Part shown: in pieces, positions 10,488-20,612 of the stretch
How the letters are laid out: the number at the start of each line of letters is the position of its first letter
Numbering within the stretch: the stretch's first letter is position 1
Assembly: GCA_024636475.1 (NCBI GenBank)
Contig: JAGXHA010000106.1
Span: 1 to 64,000 of the forward strand
Origin: Roseobacter sp.
GTDB taxonomy: Bacteria; Pseudomonadota; Alphaproteobacteria; Rhodobacterales; Rhodobacteraceae
Direction: 5' to 3'
DNA length: 64,000 nt
Program-made: the position numbers and the translations under genes
Notes under the pieces: generated by a model
Told to the model about the DNA's origin: nothing
Database searches by the model: none
What the model saw: the letters and a program-made list of their open reading frames with translations, nothing else

Positions 10488-12065
10488 ATGGCAAAAATCG
10501 CCTATATCCTTCTTTGTCACAAGGACCCGACTGCGATCATCAAGCAGGCAGAGCGGTTGACGTCGGCAGGTGACTACATGTCAATTCACTTCGATGCGTC
10601 ATCAAGCGAAACGGAATTTGCCCAGATCACGCAGGCGCTGTCTGCAAACCCAAGCGTCACCTTTGCCCGCAAACGCATTCGTTGCGGTTGGGGCGAGTGG
10701 TCCTTGGTACAGGCGACCTTGAATGCCGTCGAAAGTGCGGTTGACGCATTTCCACGTGCCACGCATTTCTACATGCTGTCCGGCGATTGCATGGCAATCA
10801 AGTCGGCAGAGTACACGCATCGCTACCTTGACGAAAACGATGTCGATTTCATCGAAAGCTTTGATTATTTTGAAAGCGACTGGATCAAGACCGGCTGGAC
10901 AAAAGAGCGGTTGATCTATCGCCACTGGTTCAATGAACGCACCCAGAAAAAACGTTTTTACTGGATGTTCCAGTTGCAAAAGCGGCTTGGCTGGACGCGT
11001 GACATTCCCGCTGACCTGCAAATACAGATCGGCAGCCAGTGGTGGTGCCTGCGCCGCCAAACGATTGAAAAGGTTATAGAGTTCACTAAAAAGCGCAAGG
11101 ATGTGATGCGCTTTTTCCGCACAACCTGGATCCCTGACGAGACATTTTTTCAAACCATCGTCCGCCATGTGATCCCCGAAAACGAAATTCGCGCCCGTAC
11201 GTTGACGTTCTTGATGTTCACCGACTATGGCATGCCGCTGACGTTTTATAATGACCACTATGATCTGCTGTTGGCGCAAGATTACCTGTTTGCCCGCAAG
11301 ATCAGCAGCGAGGCAAAAGACCTCAAGCGCCGCCTTGGCCTTTTATACGCCGCCGAAGACATTGATTTCCAGATCAGCAACGAAGGCCGGAGCCTGTTTA
11401 ACTTCCTCAGCGGAAGGGGCCGTATCGGGCGCCGCTTTGCGACCCGTTTTTGGGAAACTGAAAGCACGTTGGGGCGTGAACGGGAATTGCTGATTGTCAT
11501 CTGCAAAAAATGGCACGTCGCCAAAAGGGTACTTGAACGGATCAGACAAACGACAAACCTGCCTTCGATCGAGTATCTTTTTAACGAGGAAAGCACCCCC
11601 CTGCCCGACCTTGGCGGCATTCAAAACACGCTTGGCAAACGCACGCGCCACCGACGCGCCTTGATGCGGATGCTGTTTGATTACTACGAAACCGACCGGC
11701 TGATCGTGTGCATGGACCCTGGCAATATTGATTTGCTGAATGATTTTGCCTCGGACCGTTCGGTCACGCGTATCTTGGAAATCGAATGCCAGTTCTCTGA
11801 TGAATATCTGGCAGGTCATGCCATGCGCGTGGGCCTTGCTGGCGAACGGACCTCGGAAGAAACCCTTGAACGGATCCTGCCGACGATTCGCAACGATATG
11901 ACCTTTGAATCCGACCGTATTCGCGACGCCCAGTTCGAACACTACACCAGAATGCGTGAAAGCGCGTCGCCCGAAGAAAACTCTGCCGTGCTTGCTGATT
12001 TTCTTCAGATCCCACGCGAAAAAGCGAAAGAGATCGCAGAGACACATTACCTATTTTCAGACTAA
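10488..12065 (+). CDS. Core-2/I-branching beta-1,6-N-acetylglucosaminyltransferase-like protein with C-terminal DUF5928-type extension
   Basis: AYILLCHKDP..., HFYMLSGDCMAIKS, WWCLRRQTIEKV; long C-terminal region beyond the GT14 domain. Confidence 0.8.
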   Translation: MAKIAYILLCHKDPTAIIKQAERLTSAGDYMSIHFDASSSETEFAQITQALSANPSVTFARKRIRCGWGEWSLVQATLNAVESAVDAFPRATHFYMLSGDCMAIKSAEYTHRYLDENDVDFIESFDYFESDWIKTGWTKERLIYRHWFNERTQKKRFYWMFQLQKRLGWTRDIPADLQIQIGSQWWCLRRQTIEKVIEFTKKRKDVMRFFRTTWIPDETFFQTIVRHVIPENEIRARTLTFLMFTDYGMPLTFYNDHYDLLLAQDYLFARKISSEAKDLKRRLGLLYAAEDIDFQISNEGRSLFNFLSGRGRIGRRFATRFWETESTLGRERELLIVICKKWHVAKRVLERIRQTTNLPSIEYLFNEESTPLPDLGGIQNTLGKRTRHRRALMRMLFDYYETDRLIVCMDPGNIDLLNDFASDRSVTRILEIECQFSDEYLAGHAMRVGLAGERTSEETLERILPTIRNDMTFESDRIRDAQFEHYTRMRESASPEENSAVLADFLQIPREKAKEIAETHYLFSD

Positions 12066-12074
12066 GGACGCCCC

Positions 12075-12455
12075 ATGCCCTACGTGTACGACGACCAAAA
12101 TATCTTCGCAAAAATTCTGCGCGGCGAGATCCCGAATGACACCGTTTACGATTCTGAACACGCGCTGGCGTTCCGCGACATCGGACCACAAGCGCCGACA
12201 CATGTGCTGGTTATTCCCAAAGGCCCTTATGTCAGCTTTGATCACTTCGCAGCCGAAGCGACCGATGCAGAAATCATAGGGTACATTCGCGCCATATCAG
12301 AAGTTTGCAAAGCCGAAGGTGTGACGCTTACGGAAGGTGACGGCTTTCGACTGATCTCGAACGCTGGCGCGCATGGCGTCCAAGAGGTGCCCCATCTGCA
12401 TGTACATATTCTTGGGGGCCGGCCCATGGGGCGCATGGTCGCCCGCCCGGACTAA
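12075..12455 (+). CDS. HIT (histidine triad) family protein
   Basis: HLHVHILGG triad motif. Confidence 0.95.
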   Translation: MPYVYDDQNIFAKILRGEIPNDTVYDSEHALAFRDIGPQAPTHVLVIPKGPYVSFDHFAAEATDAEIIGYIRAISEVCKAEGVTLTEGDGFRLISNAGAHGVQEVPHLHVHILGGRPMGRMVARPD

Positions 12456-12535
12456 GCGCGCGCTTCTGAGGCCCGATAAGATCCCAGCCGCCGCAGTGCG
12501 GGAGGCTGGGCCCGGTGCTCTGTCAATGGAATTGG

Positions 12536-13165
12536 TTAACGCTTGTTCTTCAATCCGGACATCCAGCTTGAGAACCGGCCCTGCTTTTCCGCAAGGTCAT
12601 CCTCGATCCGTTCCAATGTCGGGTCAATGCGGCGGGCTTTGAAACGGCGCCACCGCACCCAGATCGCGTAGATAAATGCCACGAACAGCGTCAAAATGAT
12701 GATGTTCAAAAATGGGATGCCTTTTGAAACATCCGGGCCTGCGACCGGGCGGATTGATATCGCGTTCGGGAAAATCGACAGGAATTCATTGCGCCAGCCA
12801 TAGTGCTTTAGCGACACATATTGCGGTGTGTCAGACGTCGATTTCAGATCAGCGGCCTCGGCTTGCAAATTCGTTGTGTCGAACTTGAAATAGGGCGGCC
12901 AGCCCCAGCCTGTATCTTCGTTACGATAGACCATAACATCACCTTTGGCGCGGCGGGACTGGATGAAAAACACATCGCGGTTGCCCAAAGTCGTATTATT
13001 GCCCACATCCGCATTCGACCAAAAGATCGAGTTTTCGCCAAAGTCGATGCGTTTTTCATACGTCTCGGTAATCCGAACGATATCTGTCTGCGGCAACGTG
13101 TAATGAAAGAACGCCGCGACCACCGTCCAGACTGTGATCCAGAATACCCATTTGATGATACCCAT
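12536..13165 (-). CDS. DUF1523-type membrane protein
   Basis: MGIIKWVFWITVWTVVAAFFHYTLPQTDIVRITETYEKRID... matches remembered DUF1523 family. Confidence 0.75.
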   Translation of the reverse strand: MGIIKWVFWITVWTVVAAFFHYTLPQTDIVRITETYEKRIDFGENSIFWSNADVGNNTTLGNRDVFFIQSRRAKGDVMVYRNEDTGWGWPPYFKFDTTNLQAEAADLKSTSDTPQYVSLKHYGWRNEFLSIFPNAISIRPVAGPDVSKGIPFLNIIILTLFVAFIYAIWVRWRRFKARRIDPTLERIEDDLAEKQGRFSSWMSGLKNKR

Positions 13166-13179
13166 AGCGTTGGCTTCCT

Positions 13180-13464
13180 TTAGTTAAAATTGGTGAGATA
13201 AATGATCATCACGACCAGCCCCACCGGAACAATATAGACACCCAAGATCAATTTGCGACGGATCGAGTTGTCGTATTTCTTAAGACCTCGTTGCACGAAA
13301 CTGTCCAAGTCCACAAGGCGCGGGCCATTGCGCCACTTTTGGCGCAGTTTACCGCGACGGATACGGCGCGAATAAATCGACAACCCGACATATATCACAG
13401 TGAGAATGGTAAAGCCGACGACGACCAGTTGAAGTAGCGCAATCATAGCTGAACGTCCTTTCAA
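13180..13464 (-). CDS. Small two-TM hypothetical membrane protein
   Basis: ORF with two hydrophobic segments directly upstream of the DUF1523 gene on the same strand. Confidence 0.65.
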   Translation of the reverse strand: MKGRSAMIALLQLVVVGFTILTVIYVGLSIYSRRIRRGKLRQKWRNGPRLVDLDSFVQRGLKKYDNSIRRKLILGVYIVPVGLVVMIIYLTNFN

Positions 13465-13552
13465 AGTGACGCAATCACCAAACCTTGGACAGGTTACTCT
13501 CTTAGGCCTTCACGTCCAACGCTCAGAGTTTAAGGCTTTTGCCAGCGATTTG

Positions 13553-14638
13553 TCAGTCTTTAATGGGCCAGACAACCTCGATCTCAACGCCAGTGTCGCG
13601 GTCTGGTATTAGCAGTTCGCCGCCCAACTGCTGTGCTGCCGCGATCAAAATGCGCATCCCAAGCCCTGTTTCCGAACCCAGTCCTTCGGCAAAGCCGGGA
13701 CCGTCATCGGTGCAGCTAAGATGATAAAACCCGTCGCTGCGTTGGCCCACCACAGCGAAGTTACCGGATTTGCGGTCGGCAAACGCATACTTGGCGGCAT
13801 TGGTTATCGTCTCGTTAACGATCATACCGACAGAGGAGGCTGCGCGCGACGACAAGTTACACTGTTCAATCTGCACACTGACAGTAACGCCATCGGGCAT
13901 CTGTTCCTGAGTTGAGCGGACGACTTTTGCCAGAAACGCCGAGATGTCTATCGAGGCCCCGGAATCCGTCAAATACAACGCTTCATGGAGGCGACTGATC
14001 GTTGCAAGACGGCCCTGCACGGCATCCAGCGCGAAACGGGCTTCAGGAGATTTTTCGCTGCGCACTTGCAGGCGTATCAGGGCTTCAAGCGACTGAAGCG
14101 AATTTTTCACGCGGTGGTCAACTTCTTTGCGTAGTATCTCGGCATCAGCCAGCGCCTTGCGCAACTCGATCTGGCGCATGACTTGCTTGGCCAGCACTTG
14201 CAGCGCGCTACGTTGGAAATCACTCAGCACCTGCGGTTTTTGGTCCAACACACAAAGCGTACCAAGAGGCAGATTATTGCCGTCCTCCAGCAAGGCACCC
14301 GCATAAAATCGGATCGACTCTTCGCCTGTAACAAACGTATTTTCTGATGTGCGCGGATCAATAGTGGTATCGGGAATTTCAAGATATGCATCGTTCGCAA
14401 TCGCATGAGCGCAGATACTGTTTTCGATCTCCCCGCCCGTGGTCTCGATCCCGACCTTGGCTTTGAACCACTGTCGGTCTTCGTCGACCAAAGAAATCAT
14501 CGCAATTGGCACATTGCAAATTTCAGCAGCCAGCTTTGTGATCTCGTCGAAACCCTCTTCGGGTGCCGTATCCAGAATATTGTATCCACGAAGCAATGCG
14601 AGACGCACTTCTTCGTTTTCAATCAAGGCAGCTTTCAT
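13553..14638 (-). CDS. GAF-domain sensor histidine kinase, HisKA_2/HWE type
   Basis: GAF (PIAMISLVDEDRQWFKAKVG), H-box EVDHRVKNSLQSLEALIRLQ, ATPase DDGPGF and GLGMRI. Confidence 0.9.
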   Translation of the reverse strand: MKAALIENEEVRLALLRGYNILDTAPEEGFDEITKLAAEICNVPIAMISLVDEDRQWFKAKVGIETTGGEIENSICAHAIANDAYLEIPDTTIDPRTSENTFVTGEESIRFYAGALLEDGNNLPLGTLCVLDQKPQVLSDFQRSALQVLAKQVMRQIELRKALADAEILRKEVDHRVKNSLQSLEALIRLQVRSEKSPEARFALDAVQGRLATISRLHEALYLTDSGASIDISAFLAKVVRSTQEQMPDGVTVSVQIEQCNLSSRAASSVGMIVNETITNAAKYAFADRKSGNFAVVGQRSDGFYHLSCTDDGPGFAEGLGSETGLGMRILIAAAQQLGGELLIPDRDTGVEIEVVWPIKD

Positions 14639-14872
14639 TCATTCCCCTCAATTTTAACATCCAGACAAATATTCCAAGACCAAGCATCCCATCAAAAGAT
14701 GCCAGATCAAGTGTCAGTGTGTCATCGAATAGAGATATCGTAAAAGTCGTCAAGTCGTCGAAAGTGCAAACCACTTTAACGTTACGCAACGAGTCGCGGC
14801 TCACGCCAGCTGTCGGTGACCCATCCGGCTTTAATTTAGGCAAAAACCGGATGGATCGGTATCAATGGGTCA

Positions 14873-16096
14873 CTAGCCCACGACATTGAATTCTGGGCCG
14901 TAAGGATAGCCTGTGATGTTGTCATTCCCATCATCGGTGATGACCAAAATGTCATGCTCGCGGTAGCCCCCGGCACCGGGCTTGTTTGCACCTACTGTCA
15001 ACATCGGCTCCATCGAGATCACCATGCCCGGTTCCAGCACCGTGTCGATATCCTCGCGCAGTTCAAGCCCCGCCTCGCGACCATAGTAATGCGACAGAAC
15101 ACCGAACGAATGGCCATAGCCAAAGGTGCGGTATTGCAACAGATCGCGCTCTTCGAAGAACGCGTTGATCTTGTGGGTGATATCCGCACAGCTTGAACCC
15201 GGCTTTAGCAGGCTCATCCCGTATTCATGGGCAGCGACGTTGGCCTCCCAAATCTTCAGGCTCGCGGCGTCGACCTCGCCTGCAAACATCGTGCGCTCCA
15301 ACGCAGTGTAATAGGCCGAGATCATCGGAAACGTGTTCAGCGACAGGATATCGCCACGTTCCAACTGCCGCGCGGTGACGGGGTTATGCGCGCCATCCGT
15401 GTTCAGCCCGGATTGAAACCAAACCCACGTGTCGCGGTATTCGGCGTCGGGAAACCGCTTTGCGATCTCAAGTTCCATCGCATCACGGCCTGCCATGGCA
15501 ATGTCGATCTCGCGCGCACCGATCTTGACCGCATCGCGAATGGCGTAGCCGCCCACGTCTGCAACCTGCGCTGCCTGCCGGATCAATGCGATCTCGGCCT
15601 CGGATTTGTGCATCCGCTGGCGCATCGTAGTCTCGAACAGGTCGATCATCACGGCAGGTTCCAGAAAATCCTCAAGCTTGTCGCGCTGCATCAGGGTCAG
15701 GTGGTCACCCTCGTATCCGATCACGCCACCCTTGCCCGTGACAGATGCAACTGCCCGCCAGTAATTATCGCGCTGCCAGTCAGTGTAGGTGATGTTGTCA
15801 GCAAAGCTGCGCCGCCACGGCTGGCCTGCGTCGATCCCAGCCGAGATCGTCACACACTCGGTTTCCGTCACGACCAGACCGTAGGGGCGGCCAAATGCAC
15901 AGTACAGAAAACCCGAGTAATAGGCGATGTTGTGCATCGAGGTGAAAACGGCGGCTGTCGCTCCTGCGGCTTCCATACGCTCGCGCAGTTCTTCGAGGCG
16001 CGCCTCATATTCGGCGGCCTCGAATGGCAACGGGGATTTCTCACCGTTGTGGAAACGGTACATATCGGGACGTTTTGTTTTTGACGAGGTGGTCAT
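14873..16096 (-). CDS. Creatinase (creatine amidinohydrolase), M24 family
   Basis: Close resemblance to Pseudomonas creatinase: FLYCAFGRPYGLVVTE, GQPWRRSF..YTDWQRDNY, WFQSGLNTDGAHNPVT, LQYRTFGYGHSFGVLSHYYGREAGLELREDIDTVLEPGM. Confidence 0.9.
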   Translation of the reverse strand: MTTSSKTKRPDMYRFHNGEKSPLPFEAAEYEARLEELRERMEAAGATAAVFTSMHNIAYYSGFLYCAFGRPYGLVVTETECVTISAGIDAGQPWRRSFADNITYTDWQRDNYWRAVASVTGKGGVIGYEGDHLTLMQRDKLEDFLEPAVMIDLFETTMRQRMHKSEAEIALIRQAAQVADVGGYAIRDAVKIGAREIDIAMAGRDAMELEIAKRFPDAEYRDTWVWFQSGLNTDGAHNPVTARQLERGDILSLNTFPMISAYYTALERTMFAGEVDAASLKIWEANVAAHEYGMSLLKPGSSCADITHKINAFFEERDLLQYRTFGYGHSFGVLSHYYGREAGLELREDIDTVLEPGMVISMEPMLTVGANKPGAGGYREHDILVITDDGNDNITGYPYGPEFNVVG

Positions 16097-16215
16097 ATCA
16101 GACCCTCCTTTACAGAAAGGTCCCGGCGTTCAGGACGCAAGAGCCCACAATCAGGACGACGCCATCGTCCAAGGCCAACACTGTTTTCACCTATTTCCGA
16201 AGGCCGATCAAGGGG

Positions 16216-17007
16216 TCACTTTATTCCCAGCAGTGCCTTCATCATATCGCTTTCGGGATCTTCAAGCAGATCAATGATGTCGAAGTGATGACGCGCCTGC
16301 ACCGCCGTCAATTTTGCCCCCCAAACCCGAGAAAACTGTTCAGCTTGTTCAATGAATGCAGGACGTTCATCGGCACCGACCCAGATCGTCACGTTGACAC
16401 CATGGGGCGGCGTCATGTTGACGGGGCTTTCGGCGGTGGCCTCTGTATCAGTCAACTGCAAAATCTCGTTCATCGATGTTTGCAAAAGCGGCATCAAATC
16501 TGCGACGGGCGAAATCGAGACGATATTAGAAATGCGCTCACGCACATCACCGGGCAAGACCAGCGGGTCCATCATGCGGGCAACCAGTTGGCCCCCAGCG
16601 GAATGGCCAGCCAAACAGATCGGGCCTTGGGTGCGTTTGGCGACCTCGATCAGGCCCTTGGAAACCTGCGCCGTGATGCGGCTGATACGCACGTCTGGGC
16701 AAAGATCATAGCCGATCATTGCGACAGCATAGCCACGCGCCAACGCACCAGCAGCCAGATGGGACCAGTCCGAGGGCGCAAAAGCCTTCCAATACCCGCC
16801 ATGCACAAAGACGACTGTTCCGCGCGACACCCCTTCAGGCTCCAGGAAATCATAGACCTCACGATCCGAGTCGCCGTAGGAAATGCCCTTTTGTGACCGA
16901 AATCCCAGCTTCTTGCGGAACGCAGCAGCAGCTTTTTGCCAGCGGGGCGGATAATCTTCAGCACCATCAATATAGGCGGCATTGGCATAGGCGTCATCTA
17001 ACTGCAT
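16216..17007 (-). CDS. Alpha/beta hydrolase (kynurenine-formamidase-like)
   Basis: HGGYW motif and GHSAGGQL nucleophile elbow. Confidence 0.85.
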   Translation of the reverse strand: MQLDDAYANAAYIDGAEDYPPRWQKAAAAFRKKLGFRSQKGISYGDSDREVYDFLEPEGVSRGTVVFVHGGYWKAFAPSDWSHLAAGALARGYAVAMIGYDLCPDVRISRITAQVSKGLIEVAKRTQGPICLAGHSAGGQLVARMMDPLVLPGDVRERISNIVSISPVADLMPLLQTSMNEILQLTDTEATAESPVNMTPPHGVNVTIWVGADERPAFIEQAEQFSRVWGAKLTAVQARHHFDIIDLLEDPESDMMKALLGIK

Positions 17008-17101
17008 TTGGGTCTCCCTTGGGGTTCCTATAACAAACTGGAACTAGACAATCATAGCGAATGTTGGTTTGGGTACCACAAACAAAAGCGGAGAGATCAA
17101 A

Positions 17102-18574
17102 ATGACTGACGCAAAGACGGACCTGAAGTCCATGCTCAAAGACCCCAGCCTGCTGGAAACACGCGCCTATATTGGCGGCGAATGGGTCGACGGCGACGAT
17201 GGAACCTTTGACGTGCTGAATCCCGCGCGCGGCGATGTGATTGCCAAAGTAGCCAACCTAAGCCGCGCCCAAGTGGCCGGCGCGATCGCCCAAGCCGAGA
17301 AAGCCCAGAAAGAATGGGCCGCATGGACAGGCAAGGAACGCGCAGGCGTGATGCGCAAATGGTTCGATCTGATGATGGAAAACCAAGACGATCTGGGGGC
17401 CATCCTGACCGCTGAACAAGGCAAGCCCTTGGCCGAAGCCAAAGGCGAAATCGGCTACGGTGCGTCCTTTATCGAATTCTTCGGCGAACAGGCCAAGCGT
17501 GTTTACGGCGAAACCATCCCCGGTCACCAGCGCGACAAGCGCATCACCGTGATCAAGCAGCCCATCGGTGTGGCCGCGTCAATCACGCCGTGGAACTTCC
17601 CCAACGCGATGATTACCCGCAAGGCCGCGCCTGCGCTGGCCGCTGGCTGTGCATTTGTCGCGCGCCCTGCTGCGGAAACCCCGCTGTCTGCCATTGTCAT
17701 GGGCGTTCTGGCTGAACGTGCGGGCATTCCGGCAGGCGTGTTCAACGTGGTGCCATCGTCGTCGTCTTCCGCCGTGGGCAAGGAATTCTGCGAGAACCCC
17801 GCCGTCCGCAAGCTGACCTTTACCGGATCGACCGAAGTGGGCCGTATCTTGATGAAGCAAGCCGCCGATCAGGTCATGAAATGTTCGATGGAACTGGGCG
17901 GCAACGCACCCTTCATCGTGTTCGATGACGCCGATCTGGATGCCGCTGTCGAAGGTGCGATCTTGTGCAAATTCCGTAATAACGGTCAAACCTGCGTTTG
18001 CGCCAACCGCATCTATGTGCAGGCCGGTGTTTATGACACCTTTGCCGAAAAGCTGAAAACCGCTGTTCAAAAGCTGAAAGTCGGTGACGGCTTTGAAGAT
18101 GGCGTGACCCTTGGGCCACTGATCAACCCCGCCGCTGGCGAAAAGGTCAAAGAGCATATCGAAGACGCGAAATCCAAGGGTGCGACCGTGACCTTGGGCG
18201 ATGACGGCACGATGGACGGTAACTTTCTGGCACCCACGATCATGACTGGCGTGACACAAGACATGATGGTCGCAAAGGAAGAGACCTTTGGGCCGCTCGC
18301 CCCGTTGTTCAAATTTGACACTGTCGATGATGTGATTGCGATGGCCAATGATACGATATTTGGTCTGGCGTCCTACTTTTATGCCAAGGACCTGAGCCGC
18401 GTTTACAAAGTCGCAGAAGCGCTGGAATATGGCATCGTCGGCGTGAACACCGGCCTCATCTCAACCGAGGTAGCACCGTTCGGGGGCGTCAAGCAGTCAG
18501 GTCTGGGCCGCGAAGGCAGCCACCACGGGATCGAAGACTACCTTGAAATGAAATACATCTGCATGTCAGTCTGA
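17102..18574 (+). CDS. gabD: NAD(P)-dependent succinate-semialdehyde dehydrogenase
   Basis: ALDH family: ITPWNFPNAMI, ELGGNAPFIVFDDADLD, NNGQTCVCANR. Confidence 0.92.
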   Translation: MTDAKTDLKSMLKDPSLLETRAYIGGEWVDGDDGTFDVLNPARGDVIAKVANLSRAQVAGAIAQAEKAQKEWAAWTGKERAGVMRKWFDLMMENQDDLGAILTAEQGKPLAEAKGEIGYGASFIEFFGEQAKRVYGETIPGHQRDKRITVIKQPIGVAASITPWNFPNAMITRKAAPALAAGCAFVARPAAETPLSAIVMGVLAERAGIPAGVFNVVPSSSSSAVGKEFCENPAVRKLTFTGSTEVGRILMKQAADQVMKCSMELGGNAPFIVFDDADLDAAVEGAILCKFRNNGQTCVCANRIYVQAGVYDTFAEKLKTAVQKLKVGDGFEDGVTLGPLINPAAGEKVKEHIEDAKSKGATVTLGDDGTMDGNFLAPTIMTGVTQDMMVAKEETFGPLAPLFKFDTVDDVIAMANDTIFGLASYFYAKDLSRVYKVAEALEYGIVGVNTGLISTEVAPFGGVKQSGLGREGSHHGIEDYLEMKYICMSV

Positions 18575-18585
18575 TATGCAAAATG

Positions 18586-18620
18586 CGGGCGGCGGAGTGA
18601 TCCTGCCGCCCGTTTTCTTT
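18586..18620 (+). terminator. Terminator between gabD and the convergent aminotransferase
   Basis: CGGGCGGC ... GCCGCCCG followed by TTTTCTTTT. Confidence 0.8.
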
Positions 18621-19870
18621 TAAGCGTCGATTGCTTTGCTGACCAGCTTACCAAGACGCTTGATGCCTTCTGCGATTTTCTCCTCGGATGAGTTCGAAAA
18701 GCTGAGGCGAATGGTGTTGCGCCCTGACCCATCCGCGAAAAATGCATGACCGGGCACAAAGGCGACACGCGCGCTCTCCAATGACCGGGCCAGCAGGTCG
18801 GCCCCGTCCAGCGTCTCTGGCAGGGTCACCCAAATGAACATCCCCCCTTCGGGTTTTGTCCAACTGACACCACCCGGCATATGCTGCGTCAATGCCTTTA
18901 GCATCACGTCACGACGCGCCGAATAAGCGTCGCGGATGGTCGCCACATGGCTGTCAAAATGCTGTTCGGCCACCTGCGTAACAGCAATCTGGTTCAGCGT
19001 CGCACTGTGCAAATCCGCCGCCTGTTTCATCAGAACCAACTGGCTTATCACAGGCATCGCTGCGCAGACCCAACCGACCCGCAGACCCGGCGACAGCGTC
19101 TTGGAAAAGCTGCCGCAATAGATCGTCCGGCACGCCTCGATATCTCCACCTTTGCGGGCGACCTCAAGGGCAAGAATAGGCGGGATTGCTTTGCCGTCAA
19201 AGCGTAAGGATTGATAGGCTGCATCCTCAATCACCGCGATTTCCATCTCGTCCGCCAGATCAATCACACGTTCGCGTGCAGCGCGGCTGACTGTGGCCCC
19301 GGTGGGGTTGGCAAAATCCACCGAAAGATAGGCGAACTTGACTTTGCCCCCCTGCGCTTCTGCCGCCGCCGCATAGTCGCCCCCCGTCCGATTGCTAAGC
19401 GGGTCCAACTTGTCGTAGTGCGGCTCGTAGGCGTTGAACGCGCCCAACGCACCCAGATAGGTGGGCCAGCCGACCAGCGCCGTATCACCGGGCGACAGGA
19501 ACAGTTTACCCAAATAATCAAGCGCTTGCTGAGAGCCAGAGGTAATCAGGATGTTGTCGGGCGTTGCAGGAATGCCGATCGCCTGCATTTGCCCTGCCAG
19601 CCAAACACGCAGCGGCCGATGTCCTTCGCTGGTTGAGTATTGCAAACCTTGTGCGGCCTTAGGGCCATTCAAAGCGTCGGCAAATGCCTTGGCAAATTCT
19701 GTCTTTGGAAACAGCTCAGGGTCAGGAATGCCGCCTGCAAAAGAGATGATATCAGGCTGGTCCAGCAGCTTTAACAGTTCGCGAATTTCAGACGCTTTCA
19801 TGCGCGTGGCACGTGTGGCGAAAATTTCCTTCAAAGACATCACGCATCCCCCCATGACAATTTCAGGCAC
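18620..19870 (-). CDS. PLP-dependent aminotransferase (MocR/LysN-like class I)
   Basis: YSTSEGHRPLRVWLAGQM, GSQQALDYLGKLFLSPGD, CGSFSKTLSPGLRVGW. Confidence 0.9.
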   Translation of the reverse strand: MPEIVMGGCVMSLKEIFATRATRMKASEIRELLKLLDQPDIISFAGGIPDPELFPKTEFAKAFADALNGPKAAQGLQYSTSEGHRPLRVWLAGQMQAIGIPATPDNILITSGSQQALDYLGKLFLSPGDTALVGWPTYLGALGAFNAYEPHYDKLDPLSNRTGGDYAAAAEAQGGKVKFAYLSVDFANPTGATVSRAARERVIDLADEMEIAVIEDAAYQSLRFDGKAIPPILALEVARKGGDIEACRTIYCGSFSKTLSPGLRVGWVCAAMPVISQLVLMKQAADLHSATLNQIAVTQVAEQHFDSHVATIRDAYSARRDVMLKALTQHMPGGVSWTKPEGGMFIWVTLPETLDGADLLARSLESARVAFVPGHAFFADGSGRNTIRLSFSNSSEEKIAEGIKRLGKLVSKAIDA

Positions 19871-19976
19871 TTTGACGCGGACAATTTTTTAAGTCAACAT
19901 ATATGACCTAATGGGGCGCAAACAAAAAGACCCGAGGCGCATGCCCCGGGTCCGGTCCTACATTTTCAAGCAAATC

Positions 19977-20447
19977 TTAGTTTACAGATTTGGCATCAAC
20001 GACATCTTTACCGACAGCCTTTGTGCTGCCTGCAATCTGGATTTGTCGCGGCTTCAGCGCCTCTGGCACCTGGCGTTCCAGATCAATGTGCAGCATCCCG
20101 TCTGAATGGGCGGCCCCGGTCACTTGGACATGATCCGCCAAGTGGAAGCGCCGCTCAAAGGCACGGGTTGCTATGCCCCGGTGTAGATAGCTTTTTGTCG
20201 AATCTTCATCGGCTTTACGCGCCGATACGATCAAGGATTTCTCGCGAACCTCGACACTTAGATCCGCATCGGAAAAGCCGGCAACTGCGATGGTGATGCG
20301 GTAAGCATCATCGGCCAGTTTCTCGATATTATACGGGGGATAGCTTGGCTGAGCGACGTCATTTGTCAAAACGCGGTCCATTAAATTGGCGATCTGGTCA
20401 AAGCCAACGGTAGAGCGGTGAAGCGGTGCAAAATCAAAATTACGCAT
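19977..20447 (-). CDS. Hsp20/IbpA-family small heat shock protein
   Basis: YPPYNIEKLADDAYRITIAVAGFSDADLSVEV, IATRAFERRFHLADHV. Confidence 0.94.
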   Translation of the reverse strand: MRNFDFAPLHRSTVGFDQIANLMDRVLTNDVAQPSYPPYNIEKLADDAYRITIAVAGFSDADLSVEVREKSLIVSARKADEDSTKSYLHRGIATRAFERRFHLADHVQVTGAAHSDGMLHIDLERQVPEALKPRQIQIAGSTKAVGKDVVDAKSVN

Positions 20448-20612
20448 AGGTGTTCATCCTCGTTTGAGCGATTTACATGTCCGGACCTTCCATCATGGAC
20501 AGGCCCTGTTTCGTCTCGAAACCCTATTCAGGCATTCCGGTGAAACAGATGTGGGGATGAATAAATGCCGTTTCAAGAGGTTTTAAAGCAGACATCACAA
20601 CAGCTTTTTGCG

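Noticed and set aside
10602-12201. Several minus-strand ORFs under the glycosyltransferase gene
   Set aside because: Shadow ORFs; plus-strand gene has recognisable GT14-like motifs.
15227-16084. 285-aa plus-strand ORF (and 16024-16896)
   Set aside because: Antisense to creatinase and the alpha/beta hydrolase; no domain signature.
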